This document shows, one piece after another, positions 1 through 8,243 of a stretch of DNA of 64,000 bases; positions within the stretch are counted from its first letter, which is position 1, and every line of letters starts with the position of its first letter. The notes under the pieces were generated by a model. That model saw nothing but the letters and a program-made list of their open reading frames with translations. It did no database searches and was not told where the DNA came from. Source of the stretch: Bacillus sp. (in: firmicutes) (lineage in GTDB: Bacteria > Bacillota > Bacilli > Bacillales > JACDOC01). The position numbers were made by a program, and so were the translations under genes. The stretch is from the NCBI GenBank assembly GCA_017656295.1, contig JACDOC010000009.1:33501-97500 (forward strand), read 5' to 3'.

Positions 1-102
1 AATTTCTAATAACTCAACAAGCTCTTCACGCGAAATTGGAAGATTTGGGTCGTACACTTTTGCTGAACGACGTGATTCAATAACACCAAAAATATCTGCC
101 AT
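1..102 (-). CDS. yodC: Nitroreductase family protein, N-terminal part (YodC-like)
   Basis: Only the first 34 codons lie in the window; the rest runs off the left edge. The translation opens with MADIFGVIESRRSAKVYDP, and the ESRRS..V motif is the FMN-phosphate-binding start of the nitroreductase fold. An AGGAGG sits just upstream of the ATG. The gene is divergent from a YodB-like repressor, the arrangement known in Bacillus subtilis, where YodB represses the NAD(P)H-nitroreductase YodC in response to quinones and diamide. Such enzymes reduce quinones or nitro compounds in the cytoplasm. The family is clear; the YodC name rests mainly on the neighbour. Confidence 0.75.
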   Translation of the reverse strand, partial: MADIFGVIESRRSAKVYDPNLPISREELVELLEI

Positions 103-150
103 GATGTTCCTCCTTATGATGATGTATTGTCATGAATTACAAAATAATAG

Positions 151-171
151 TTACTTACTTTTGGTAAGTAA
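151..171. promoter_or_regulatory. Candidate YodB operator (inverted repeat)
   Basis: TTACTTAC (151-158) and GTAAGTAA (164-171) form a perfect 8-bp inverted repeat with a 5-bp gap, between the divergent nitroreductase and yodB genes. It is the only strong dyad in this spacer, so it is the natural site for autoregulation and control of both genes. Assignment to YodB is inferred from position only. Confidence 0.5.
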
Positions 172-239
172 GGTACTTTGTTAGCATAAAATAAGGTGAA
201 CTTATCGTCAAGAAAAAGCGTTCGAACGGGGGGATGACC

Positions 240-563
240 ATGTCGAATTTGTGCCCGAAATATGAAGCTGCCTTTCAATTGTTAGGGAGGCGTTGGATCG
301 GACTGATTATAAAAGTATTATTTGATGGACCGATGCGTTTTAAAATGATTTCCGAACAAATTCCGATGATCAGTGAAAAAGTGTTAGTGGATCGGTTGAA
401 ATTATTAGAAAAACATGGAATTATTCGGCGCAATGTCTATGCCGAAACACCTGTCCGGATTGAGTACGAGTTGACAGAGAAAGGGATGGCGTTAAAATCT
501 GTTATGGCTGAAGTACAATCATGGGCAAATCAGTGGATGGATTGTCCGGTAGACGAACAATAA
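240..563 (+). CDS. yodB: HxlR-family redox-sensing repressor YodB
   Basis: A 107-residue winged-helix HxlR/DUF24 regulator. The LLGRRWIGLIIKVL segment, the PMISEKVLVDRLKLLE recognition region and the wing are closely similar to Bacillus subtilis YodB. The conserved N-terminal cysteine that senses quinones and diamide in YodB is present as C5 in NLCPK; one further cysteine lies near the C-terminus (MDCP), whereas B. subtilis YodB has two there as I recall. The ATG at 240 is chosen because the GGGGGG Shine-Dalgarno is six bases upstream; the in-frame ATG at 234 would touch it. YodB represses nitroreductase, azoreductase and spx genes in B. subtilis. Confidence 0.85.
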   Translation: MSNLCPKYEAAFQLLGRRWIGLIIKVLFDGPMRFKMISEQIPMISEKVLVDRLKLLEKHGIIRRNVYAETPVRIEYELTEKGMALKSVMAEVQSWANQWMDCPVDEQ

Positions 564-637
564 AAGTATTCATTTTTGTTATTTTCCCTTATAGGCCGTA
601 AAATATAAGTAAACCTTTAGGGAAAGGAAGAGACCAC

Positions 638-733
638 ATGCTTGGAGATAAACAAGAAAAAGTACTTGTGATTACGATGTTTGTAGTCGCTGTTTTTTTA
701 TTGTTTTCGATTGTACGGAAATTTTTCTTTTAA
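638..733 (+). CDS. Small single-pass membrane protein (31 aa), hypothetical
   Basis: A short reading frame preceded by GGAAAGGAAG and starting ATGCTTGGAG. The protein has a charged N-terminus (LGDKQEK), one hydrophobic helix of about 18 residues and a basic end (VRKFFF), so it would be an inner-membrane peptide. It stands alone between yodB and a convergent FMN oxidoreductase. I do not recognise it; the start signal and clean topology are the only support. Confidence 0.45.
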   Translation: MLGDKQEKVLVITMFVVAVFLLFSIVRKFFF

Positions 734-857
734 GGGCCTATGGTCTTATACAAATGGGGTGTATTCTTATGTGGAAAGGGTATGGACGTGGCAATTGCCG
801 TAACATATAAGGGCTGTCGATTCGTTGGTGAGGGACATCGGCGAAAGACGAGAAGAG

Positions 858-893
858 AAAAGCTTTCTCATCTGAAGAGACGAGAAAGCTTTT
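858..893. terminator. Bidirectional terminator
   Basis: Arms of 12 bp, AAAAGCTTTCTC (858-869) and GAGAAAGCTTTT (882-893), flanked by A and T runs. It ends the leftward oxidoreductase gene and can also stop rightward transcripts. Confidence 0.8.
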
Positions 894-895
894 TA

Positions 896-1426
896 TTACG
901 CGCGAATAAGTCCTTTGGCTGCTTCAACCGCTTGCGTATCTTTTTGTACTTCCTGAGGGGCGTTTCCTTGGCCAATCACATAACCAGCAAATTCCATACC
1001 AATAAATTGACAAATGTATTGGAATTGTTGAACGAGCGGAAGACCTTTTATTTTCGGTTGATCTCCTCCACAAGTGATTAAGTATGCTTTTTTCGTTGCT
1101 AATCGCTCTTTAAATTGTAATTCACAGTCACGTAAGCTTTGAGACCAGCGATCGATAAAGTTTTTCATATATCCTGATAGTCCATACCAATAAATCGGTG
1201 TCGCAAATACAAGAATATCATACTCTAAGATTTCTTTAATCAGTTCATCATAGTCATCATCAACTGGTTGAAACCCGTTTGGATCATGACGTAAATCATG
1301 AATAGGCTGAATTTGCTTTTCACGAAGTTTAAACAATTTGTAGTCATATCCTTGAACGGCTTGTTCAGCTAACCATTCGGTATTACCGTTGTCTCGGGAG
1401 CTTCCGCTTATGACAGCGATTTTCAT
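896..1426 (-). CDS. NAD(P)H-dependent FMN reductase / flavodoxin-fold oxidoreductase
   Basis: A 176-residue protein with the flavodoxin-like fold of NADPH-dependent FMN reductases. It starts with the beta strand and FMN-phosphate loop MKIAVISGSSRDNGNTEWL, and has the second FMN contact ATPIYWYGLSGYMKNFIDRW near residues 75-95. It probably reduces quinones, azo compounds or free flavin in the cytoplasm. It is monocistronic and convergent with the upstream genes; its stop touches the bidirectional terminator. The substrate cannot be told from sequence. It lies within 1 kb of the YodB region, but no shared operator was found. Confidence 0.8.
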   Translation of the reverse strand: MKIAVISGSSRDNGNTEWLAEQAVQGYDYKLFKLREKQIQPIHDLRHDPNGFQPVDDDYDELIKEILEYDILVFATPIYWYGLSGYMKNFIDRWSQSLRDCELQFKERLATKKAYLITCGGDQPKIKGLPLVQQFQYICQFIGMEFAGYVIGQGNAPQEVQKDTQAVEAAKGLIRA

Positions 1427-1619
1427 CCAAAATCCTTCCTTTCTCCATTTAATGTATGGGCTTATTGTAACGGATTTTGACTATTTCTTCACATCATATG
1501 AAAACTATTGTATTTTTGGGATAATTCTGATAATATTGATACTTGCCCTCTGCTGTAATTTTTACTCACCTCGTTTACTCCATCAGACACCCACAATTAT
1601 CTATGAAAGGAGCAAACGT

Positions 1620-3878
1620 ATGACCACAGCACCGGAACATCACCCGGATTATCACGAGGAAAAGAAACGGCTAGAATTTACCAAAACGTATATGGATGTC
1701 GTCATTAAAACAGCTGAAACGAACAAAGAACAATTTCGTCAAAACATGCAAGAAGCGTTTGCTGATGTGGATTGGTTAGAATCGAGTGGTGCGTACATCG
1801 AAATTTTAACGAATGCCAGCTTTTTTGATATGTCGAAGGAAGAGCTAGCGCATTTAAAAAATGCGCGAAAAAAACCGTACTTTGCTCGCATTGATTTTAA
1901 ACGGAATAATGAAAAAACTGAAGTCCATTACATCGGAAAGACGTCCCTCTACCAAAGGGAAAATCAAGAGCAGCTCATTGTGGACTGGCGGTCACCGATT
2001 GCCAATTTGTATTATGAAGGTCGTTTAGGGCACGTGACGTATGAAACGGAAGATGAAACGTTCGAAGGGGAATTAACGTTAAAACGCCAAATTATGATTG
2101 AAGACGGGGAAATTGTTGAATTACGAGATATTGATTTAACAACAAACGACGAACTGTTACAAGAGTCGCTAGCGAAAAGCTCTTCCAATCGTCTAACAGA
2201 AATTATTACGACGATTCAAGAAGAACAAAACCGAATCATCCGTGCCGATTTAAATAAGCCCATCATTGTCCAAGGAGCGGCGGGAAGTGGGAAAACGACG
2301 ATTGCTTTACACCGCATTTCCTATTTTATTTACCGTTATAAAAACTATTTTGATCCTAAACAACTGATGATTTTGGCACCAAGCCGACTGTTTATCGATT
2401 ACATTTCCGAAGCCCTACCGGAATTAGGAGTTGAAAAAGTCCGCCAAACGACGTATCAAGACTATGTGGTCGCTTGTTTAGACGAAAAACTTCGCCTTCG
2501 TCCTGATGATAAGCTTGTTCGACTCATTGAACAAGGGGGCAAAGAAGCACAAATCGCTGCAGAAGTCGCCCAATTTAAAGGGTCACGCCTCTTCTTTCAA
2601 ATTTTACAAGCATATGTTCACGATATTGCCCAGCGTTTTACGACGAAAGAAGATTTTTATGTGGACAAATATCGGTTATTTTCGGCGAAAAAATATAATC
2701 ATTTGTTATTAGTCGAGTATCAATACTTACCATTATATCGCCGAAAAGAAAAGTTAAAGCATGTGCTACAAAATTACGTTCGTTCCAACAAGAAAAAGAT
2801 GCTCGAAAAAGTAGAGGCTTTTTATGATGAAAAAATTGAGTATGCTCTTTTTCATGTGAAACAGTCTCCTAAACGAAAAGCGTATGTCACCCAAGCGCTC
2901 GATAAAAAAGCGAAACGTTTAGCGGAAGTACAACAAGCCATTCGCCATGCGGTTCCTTCGTTTATGCGCCAATTTGAGAACAAAAAGCTGGGGCAATATT
3001 ATAAAGAGTTATTCCAAGAAGACAAGCTTGTAGAATATAGTCAAGGCTGTTTATCACGACAGGAAGCGTCTAAAATCTGTCATTACGTTCAGAAACATTT
3101 ACGAAAAGGGGAGTATGAATATGAAGATTTAGGTGCTCTTTTATTTTTACAAAAGCAGTTGTATGGCATTGATAAAGAGTTGATGGCAAAAAACGTGGTG
3201 ATTGATGAAGGACAAGACTATAGTTATGTGCAACTAATGGCGTTAAAAGTAGCTTTAGAAACGGATATGTTTACAATCGTCGGGGATTTAGCTCAAGGCA
3301 TCCATTCGTATCGAGGATTGCAGTCGTGGGAAGAAGTGTATCAAGAAATTTTCCCACGAGCAACGTATACGGAGCTGCAAAAAAGTTATCGAACAACGGT
3401 AGAGATCATGGAAGAAGCCAATCAATTGCTTCAGAAATTACCGTACACATTTCCTAAAGTTACTCCCGTTGTTCGACATGGGGAGCCACCGAAGTTTTTG
3501 CATTATAATGATGTAGAAGAGATCAGTCATTTGATCCATCACCATGTTCATCAATTAAAAAAAGAAGGATATCAAACGTTTGCAATCATCGGAAAAACAA
3601 GAACGGATTGTGAACAATTGTATGGACTTCTTTCCAACACTTTTTCAGATAACGTAACGTTGTTACAAGAGAAAGCTTCTATTCCGAAAGACCAGCTCGT
3701 CATTGTACCCTCCTATGTTTCGAAAGGATTAGAGTTCGATGTGGTGTTCATTTGCTCATTAAATGAAATATTTGATGAAACGAACGAATTAGACGTGAAA
3801 TTACTTTATGTGGCGATGACCCGACCGCTACATCGGTTGTTTTTTATAGGAAAACATCCTAGCGATTTTATTAGATAA
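1620..3878 (+). CDS. helD: RNA polymerase recycling motor ATPase HelD
   Basis: A 752-residue superfamily 1 helicase-like ATPase. The Walker A motif GAAGSGKTT is at residues 219-227; the DEGQD Walker B motif, the SYRTT motif, YVSKGLEFD and VAMTRP follow in the C-terminal half, as in UvrD/HelD. The N-terminal coiled region (HEEKKRLEFTK onward) and the length match Bacillus HelD (YvgS), which binds core RNA polymerase and releases it from nucleic acid. The ATG at 1620 follows AAAGGAG by six bases; the frame extends upstream, but that part overlaps the divergent oxidoreductase promoter and lacks a ribosome site. A dispersed repeat begins nine bases after the stop. Confidence 0.93.
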   Translation: MTTAPEHHPDYHEEKKRLEFTKTYMDVVIKTAETNKEQFRQNMQEAFADVDWLESSGAYIEILTNASFFDMSKEELAHLKNARKKPYFARIDFKRNNEKTEVHYIGKTSLYQRENQEQLIVDWRSPIANLYYEGRLGHVTYETEDETFEGELTLKRQIMIEDGEIVELRDIDLTTNDELLQESLAKSSSNRLTEIITTIQEEQNRIIRADLNKPIIVQGAAGSGKTTIALHRISYFIYRYKNYFDPKQLMILAPSRLFIDYISEALPELGVEKVRQTTYQDYVVACLDEKLRLRPDDKLVRLIEQGGKEAQIAAEVAQFKGSRLFFQILQAYVHDIAQRFTTKEDFYVDKYRLFSAKKYNHLLLVEYQYLPLYRRKEKLKHVLQNYVRSNKKKMLEKVEAFYDEKIEYALFHVKQSPKRKAYVTQALDKKAKRLAEVQQAIRHAVPSFMRQFENKKLGQYYKELFQEDKLVEYSQGCLSRQEASKICHYVQKHLRKGEYEYEDLGALLFLQKQLYGIDKELMAKNVVIDEGQDYSYVQLMALKVALETDMFTIVGDLAQGIHSYRGLQSWEEVYQEIFPRATYTELQKSYRTTVEIMEEANQLLQKLPYTFPKVTPVVRHGEPPKFLHYNDVEEISHLIHHHVHQLKKEGYQTFAIIGKTRTDCEQLYGLLSNTFSDNVTLLQEKASIPKDQLVIVPSYVSKGLEFDVVFICSLNEIFDETNELDVKLLYVAMTRPLHRLFFIGKHPSDFIR

Positions 3879-3886
3879 TTTTTTTT

Positions 3887-4057
3887 GGCTATGTTATATG
3901 TCATTGTTGATTTTAGCAAGTTATTTACACGGCGGCGACTTTTAGCGGGGACAAGAAGCCAGGCAAGACCCATACCTGAGCGTAGCGAGGGAAGCGGCTT
4001 GCGGATTGCCCGTGGAAAGCGTCCGCCACAAGCGTAATGTATAAATATCAACAGTAT
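3887..4057. repeat. Dispersed fold-back repeat, copy 1 (full length)
   Basis: About 170 bp beginning GGCTATGTTATATGTCATTG and ending in TATAAATATCAACAGTAT. Near-terminal inverted segments (TTGTTGATTTTTA against TATAAATATCAAC) and a GC-rich interior whose two halves (GGCGGCGACT..GCGGG and CCCGTGG..GTCCGCC) can pair give it a long hairpin. Related copies lie near 10.5, 33.9 and 36.4 kb, all in the same orientation. No plausible gene is inside. The -35 box of scrR sits at its right edge. Confidence 0.85.
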
Positions 4058-4059
4058 GA

Positions 4060-4089
4060 TTGCTTCGATTTAAAGCGTTTTCGTATAAT
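4060..4089 (+). promoter_or_regulatory. Probable SigA promoter of scrR
   Basis: TTGCTT (4060-4065), an 18-bp spacer and TATAAT (4084-4089), 36 bp before the scrR start. The spacer holds a dyad AAAGCGTTTT (within 4069-4083) that resembles a cre site with two mismatches, so CcpA control is possible but weakly supported. Confidence 0.55.
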
Positions 4090-4124
4090 TAAAGGATGAA
4101 AAGGTATTTTGAGGTGGACCAATC

Positions 4125-5120
4125 ATGAAAACAATTGCTGATATCGCCAAAATTGCTGGGGTTGGGAAAAGTACGGTTTCTCGTTATTTAAATGGTGGTT
4201 CGGTTAGTGAAGCAACGAAACGAAAAATAGAGCAGGCGATAAATGAAACTGGATATACCCCCAATCCTTTTGCTCAAAGCTTGAAGGCGAAAAAAACCAA
4301 TTTTATCGGAACGATTGTTCCACGTTTAGATTCTTATGCGACATCTCGTACGTTAATTGGTATTGATGAACAGTTAAAACAATTAAATTATCAATTATTA
4401 ATTTCGAATACAAGCCAACATATTGAACGAGAAATCGAAACGATTTATAACTTAGCAAGCCAAAAAGTAGCAGGAATTATTTTACTTGCCACCCAAATTA
4501 CAAAAGCTCATCTAGAAGCTTTTGAAAAAGTAAAGATTCCGATTCTTCTTGTTGGACAAGAACACCCGAGCGTGCATAGTCTTATTCATAATGACTATGA
4601 GGCAGCCTATGAAATTGGGAAATACATCTTACAAAAAGGTCATCGAAAAATTGCTTATTTAGGTGTGACGGAAAAAGACGTGGCTGTTGGCGTAAAAAGA
4701 AAAGAAGGCTTTAAGCGGGCAATAGAAGAAGTTGAATCGTGTGAAGTTCGTTATTTTGAAACTGATTTTAATATGTTTATCGCACAAGAAAAAGCGTCAA
4801 AAATGTTAGAAGAATATCAGCCAACCGTTATTGTATGCGCAACAGATAATATCGCTCTTGGGGCATTAAGGGCAGCTCAGTTAAAAGGATTAAGCATTCC
4901 AACAGATATTTCGATTACAGGCTTTGGAGGATATGATGTAACTGAAATTATTCATCCTGGATTGACGACCGTGAAATTTTTCTTTAAGGAAGCTGGAAAA
5001 ATGGCGGCACAAAACATCGTGAAGCTTGTGAATGAAGAGGCGATTGCGAAACGAACTTTATCAAATTTTCAAATAATTGAACGTGAAAGCGTTGACAATT
5101 TAAATCGTTGTTCATTATAA
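4125..5120 (+). CDS. scrR: LacI-family sucrose operon repressor ScrR
   Basis: A 331-residue LacI/GalR repressor. Residues 1-50 hold the DNA-binding helix-turn-helix and hinge (TIADIAKIAGVGKSTVSRYL, then GYTPNPFAQSL); the rest is the periplasmic-binding-protein-like sugar domain (VICATDNIALGALRA, DISITGFGGYD). It directly precedes the sucrose PTS, hydrolase and fructokinase genes, so it is called the sucrose repressor. The start follows GAGGTGG by seven bases. Its last codons contain the -35 box of the downstream operon promoter and its TAA stop lies inside the -10 box. The inducer (sucrose-6-phosphate or fructose derivative) is inferred from relatives. Confidence 0.88.
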   Translation: MKTIADIAKIAGVGKSTVSRYLNGGSVSEATKRKIEQAINETGYTPNPFAQSLKAKKTNFIGTIVPRLDSYATSRTLIGIDEQLKQLNYQLLISNTSQHIEREIETIYNLASQKVAGIILLATQITKAHLEAFEKVKIPILLVGQEHPSVHSLIHNDYEAAYEIGKYILQKGHRKIAYLGVTEKDVAVGVKRKEGFKRAIEEVESCEVRYFETDFNMFIAQEKASKMLEEYQPTVIVCATDNIALGALRAAQLKGLSIPTDISITGFGGYDVTEIIHPGLTTVKFFFKEAGKMAAQNIVKLVNEEAIAKRTLSNFQIIERESVDNLNRCSL

Positions 5121-5121
5121 T
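5092..5121 (+). promoter_or_regulatory. Consensus SigA promoter of scrABK, embedded in the scrR 3' end
   Basis: TTGACA (5092-5097), an 18-bp spacer and TATAAT (5116-5121). The scrR stop codon TAA is bases 5118-5120, within the -10 hexamer. The expected transcript start near 5128 falls on the first operator, which suits repression by blocking RNA polymerase. Confidence 0.8.
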
Positions 5122-5126
5122 GTAAC

Positions 5127-5200
5127 TGAAACCGGTTCCAGTTCCAAAAAAAGCACTTGAAACCGGTTCCTATTTTTTATACGTTGTTGGAACCGGTTCC
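5127..5200. promoter_or_regulatory. Triple ScrR operator array
   Basis: Three copies of an AACCGGTT-centred dyad: GAAACCGGTTCC at 5128-5139, GAAACCGGTTCC at 5159-5170 and the perfect palindrome GGAACCGGTTCC at 5189-5200. Their centres are 31 and 30 bp apart, close to three helical turns, so bound repressors would lie on one face of the DNA. The central CG dyad is typical of LacI-family operators; binding by ScrR is inferred from position. Confidence 0.85.
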
Positions 5201-5239
5201 ATTATCAGATATTCCAATATACAATTTAGGGAGGAAGCC

Positions 5240-6682
5240 ATGAAACACGATCAAATTGCCAAAGGAATTTTAGAGGCTATTGGCGGAAAAGAAAATATTT
5301 CGGCTGCTGCTCACTGTGCGACACGCTTACGTTTGGTTTTAAATGACGAAAGTAAAGTGAATCAAGAAGCGCTTGACCAAATGGATGCCGTGAAAGGTAC
5401 ATTTTCAACGGGTGGTCAGTTTCAAATCATCTTAGGTTCAGGGACTGTTCAAAAAGTATATCAAGAATTGAAAAAGTTAACCGGACTACAAGAAATGTCC
5501 ACAAAAGATGTAAAAGATGCCGGAGCGAAAAATCTCAATCCGTTGCAGCGTTTAGTGAAACTGCTATCTGATATTTTCGTTCCAATTATTCCTGCCATTG
5601 TTGCTGGCGGTCTGTTAATGGGGATTAATAATGTGTTAACGGCACAAGACTTATTTATTGAAGGCAAGTCCCTCATTGAAGCGAATCCAGAATTGGCAGA
5701 CTTAGCAGCTCTTATAAATACGTTTGCTAACGCAGCATTCGTGTTTTTACCTGTATTAATTGGTTTTTCAGCCGTCCAGCGCTTCGGTGGTAATCCATAC
5801 TTAGGTGCAACTTTAGGGATGTTAATGGTTCACCCTGATTTATTAAACGGCTGGGGGTACGGTGGTGCCTTAGCAAATGGTGAAATTCCTGTTTGGAGTA
5901 TATTCGGATTTGAAATTGAAAAAGTCGGTTATCAAGGTACCGTATTACCAGTTTTAGTTGCATCCTATATCTTAGCAAAAACAGAACAATTTTTGCGTAA
6001 ATATATACCATCGGCACTTGATAACTTGTTAACTCCATTATTAACGATTTTTATTACTGGTATGTTAACTTTTACAGCCGTAGGACCGATTACGCGTTCA
6101 GCAGGGAACCTATTAACGGACGGACTTGTTTGGTTATATGATACAACAGGCTTGATCGGTGGTGCTTTATTTGGTTTCGTTTATGCACCGATCGTTATTA
6201 CGGGTATGCACCATAGTTTTATTGCCGTTGAAACCCAATTATTAGCCGATTTCGTGAAAACAGGTGGTTCATTTATTTTCCCAGTTGCGGCCATGTCTAA
6301 CGTTGCCCAAGGTGCTGCTACATTAGCCGTGCTAATGATGGTAAAAGATAAGAAAATCAAAAGTATTGCGTCTGCAGCGGGAATTTCAGCACTTTTAGGT
6401 ATTACAGAGCCAGCCATGTTTGGTGTAAACTTAAAGCTTCGTTATCCATTTATTGGCGCAATTACCGGTGCAGCCGTTTCATCGGCATTTATTACAATCT
6501 TTAAAGTCAAAGCAGTTGCCCTTGGTGCTGCTGGTTTACCAGGTATCATTTCGATTCGACCTGATTCCATTGTTCCATATGTCATTGGAATGGTGATTTC
6601 CTTCGCTGTAGCATTCGTTACAACCATCCTTTTAGCGAAGCGTGCAGAAATAAAAGAACAAACTCAGAAAAAAGTAGCTTAA
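5240..6682 (+). CDS. scrA: PTS sucrose-specific transporter EIIBC
   Basis: A 480-residue permease of the glucose-sucrose PTS family that takes up sucrose and phosphorylates it to sucrose-6-phosphate. Residues 1-90 are the EIIB domain with the phospho-cysteine in AAHCATRLR (C26); the rest is the multi-spanning EIIC domain, including the GITEPAMFG motif. There is no EIIA domain, so another transporter must supply phosphate from HPr, as in other EIIBC-only sucrose systems. GGGAGG precedes the ATG by six bases. It is the first gene of the scrA-scrB-scrK operon, under the ScrR operators. Confidence 0.93.
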   Translation: MKHDQIAKGILEAIGGKENISAAAHCATRLRLVLNDESKVNQEALDQMDAVKGTFSTGGQFQIILGSGTVQKVYQELKKLTGLQEMSTKDVKDAGAKNLNPLQRLVKLLSDIFVPIIPAIVAGGLLMGINNVLTAQDLFIEGKSLIEANPELADLAALINTFANAAFVFLPVLIGFSAVQRFGGNPYLGATLGMLMVHPDLLNGWGYGGALANGEIPVWSIFGFEIEKVGYQGTVLPVLVASYILAKTEQFLRKYIPSALDNLLTPLLTIFITGMLTFTAVGPITRSAGNLLTDGLVWLYDTTGLIGGALFGFVYAPIVITGMHHSFIAVETQLLADFVKTGGSFIFPVAAMSNVAQGAATLAVLMMVKDKKIKSIASAAGISALLGITEPAMFGVNLKLRYPFIGAITGAAVSSAFITIFKVKAVALGAAGLPGIISIRPDSIVPYVIGMVISFAVAFVTTILLAKRAEIKEQTQKKVA

Positions 6683-6695
6683 TAGAATGTGAGAA

Positions 6696-6718
6696 GGGAG
6701 AATCACATAGATTCTCCC
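6696..6718 (+). terminator. Stem-loop between scrA and scrB
   Basis: Perfect 9-bp stem GGGAGAATC (6696-6704) / GATTCTCCC (6710-6718) with a 5-base loop and no U-tract. Within an operon this is more likely an mRNA stability or processing hairpin than a full stop. Confidence 0.55.
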
Positions 6719-6746
6719 ATCATGTTTAAGGGGAGTTTGATGACAC

Positions 6747-8240
6747 ATGAAATGGACGAGAGAACAGCGATATCGACGGCTAGAAGAGGCTAGTCAAGAG
6801 GAATTGAACGCATTAAAAGAAAAAGTCCAAAAAAGTATTTGGCGTCAATCTTTTCATATTCAACCGGAAATGGGCCTTTTAAATGACCCAAACGGCTTTT
6901 CTTATTTTCACGGGGAATACCATTTATTTTATCAATGGTTTCCGCTCGGTCCTGTTCATGGACTAAAATATTGGTATCACACAAAATCAAAAGATCTTGT
7001 TCATTGGGAAAATGTCGGGATAGGTATTCAGCCGAACGACTATTTTGATTCCCATGGGGCTTTTTCAGGAAGTGCGATTTGCCATAATGGAAAGTTACAT
7101 CTTATGTATACCGGAAATACAAGGGATGAAAATTGGGTTCGTCATCCCTATCAATGTTTAGCGGTGATGGATGAAGACGGGCATATTGTAAAATTACGTG
7201 AGCCCGTTATCAAAGAAGTTCCAAAAGGGTATACCGATCATTATCGGGATCCGAAAGTATGGAAGGACAAAAACACCTTTTATGCTGTCATTGGAGCTCA
7301 GCGGGAAAATAAAACAGGTTGTATTGTTCTTTATTCATCACCAGATTTACATCACTGGACATTTGAAGGTGAGGTGCAAACCAACTTACAGGAATTTGGA
7401 TTTATGTGGGAGTGCCCCGATTATTTTGAACTAGATGGAAAAGGTGTTTTGATCTTTTCACCACAAGGGGTCGAGCCAAATGGGGATCAGTTCCAAAATA
7501 TTTATCAATCTGGCTATATTCTTGGTGATAAGCTCGATTTAAAGAAAAAAGTATTTCATCATGGAGAGTTTGTGGAGCTTGATCGTGGATTTGATTTTTA
7601 TGCACCACAAACGACTGTGGATCATAAAGGGCGTCGCCTTTTAGTTGGTTGGATGGGTCTTCCTGAAATCGAGTATCCAACAGACAAAGATGGTTGGGCC
7701 CATTGTTTAACATTGCCGAGAGAATTGAGTGTCCAAAATGGTAAGTTAATTCAGCGCCCTGTGAAAGAATTAGAAGCTTTACGTCAACATTCGGTAAATG
7801 TGAAAGATATTCTTCATAATGAGAAAAAAATGTATGATGGGTTTACCGGAACAATATATGAACTGATTTGTGAGTTTACGGACATGGAGGCAGAGGAAGT
7901 CGGAATCGAATTCCGGGCAGGAAAAGAGGAAAAAACGGTCATCTACTTTAATAAAAAAGAACAAAAAGTCATCTTAGACCGAACTCATTCAGGCCAAGTT
8001 CCGGCGAAAGAGTATGGAACAACAAGAAAGTGTATCGTTCAAGGCAGTAAGTTAAAGATGCATCTATTTGTTGATACGTCTTCTGTTGAAATCTTTCTCA
8101 ATGACGGGGAAGAAGTGTTTACCAGCCGAATTTTTCCACGACCAGAAAGTACAGAAATTCGCTTCTTTTCCAGAAACGGAAAGGTTGCATTAAATACAAC
8201 CAAATACAATTTATCTCCAATGAATGAAAGAGAGGATTAA
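6747..8240 (+). CDS. scrB: Sucrose-6-phosphate hydrolase (GH32)
   Basis: A 497-residue cytoplasmic invertase that splits sucrose-6-phosphate to glucose-6-phosphate and fructose. GH32 landmarks are in order: the nucleophile D47 in LLNDPNG, FSGSA at 106-110, RDPKVW at 167-172 stabilising the transition state, and the acid-base E222 in WECPD. The C-terminal 140 residues form the usual beta-sandwich. An AAGGGGAG site lies about 11 bases upstream of the chosen ATG; a nearer ATG at 6740 is out of frame. No signal peptide, as expected for a PTS-linked enzyme. Three bases separate it from scrK, so the two are co-translated. Confidence 0.93.
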   Translation: MKWTREQRYRRLEEASQEELNALKEKVQKSIWRQSFHIQPEMGLLNDPNGFSYFHGEYHLFYQWFPLGPVHGLKYWYHTKSKDLVHWENVGIGIQPNDYFDSHGAFSGSAICHNGKLHLMYTGNTRDENWVRHPYQCLAVMDEDGHIVKLREPVIKEVPKGYTDHYRDPKVWKDKNTFYAVIGAQRENKTGCIVLYSSPDLHHWTFEGEVQTNLQEFGFMWECPDYFELDGKGVLIFSPQGVEPNGDQFQNIYQSGYILGDKLDLKKKVFHHGEFVELDRGFDFYAPQTTVDHKGRRLLVGWMGLPEIEYPTDKDGWAHCLTLPRELSVQNGKLIQRPVKELEALRQHSVNVKDILHNEKKMYDGFTGTIYELICEFTDMEAEEVGIEFRAGKEEKTVIYFNKKEQKVILDRTHSGQVPAKEYGTTRKCIVQGSKLKMHLFVDTSSVEIFLNDGEEVFTSRIFPRPESTEIRFFSRNGKVALNTTKYNLSPMNERED

Positions 8241-8243
8241 CTA

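Noticed and set aside
740..1081. Plus-strand frame of 113 codons
   Set aside because: It crosses the bidirectional terminator and then runs antisense to the FMN oxidoreductase; no ribosome site.
3806..4051. Minus-strand frame of 81 codons across repeat copy 1
   Set aside because: It is read from the dispersed repeat; the same RKPLPSLR-like peptide appears antisense in copy 2, as expected from repeat DNA rather than a gene.
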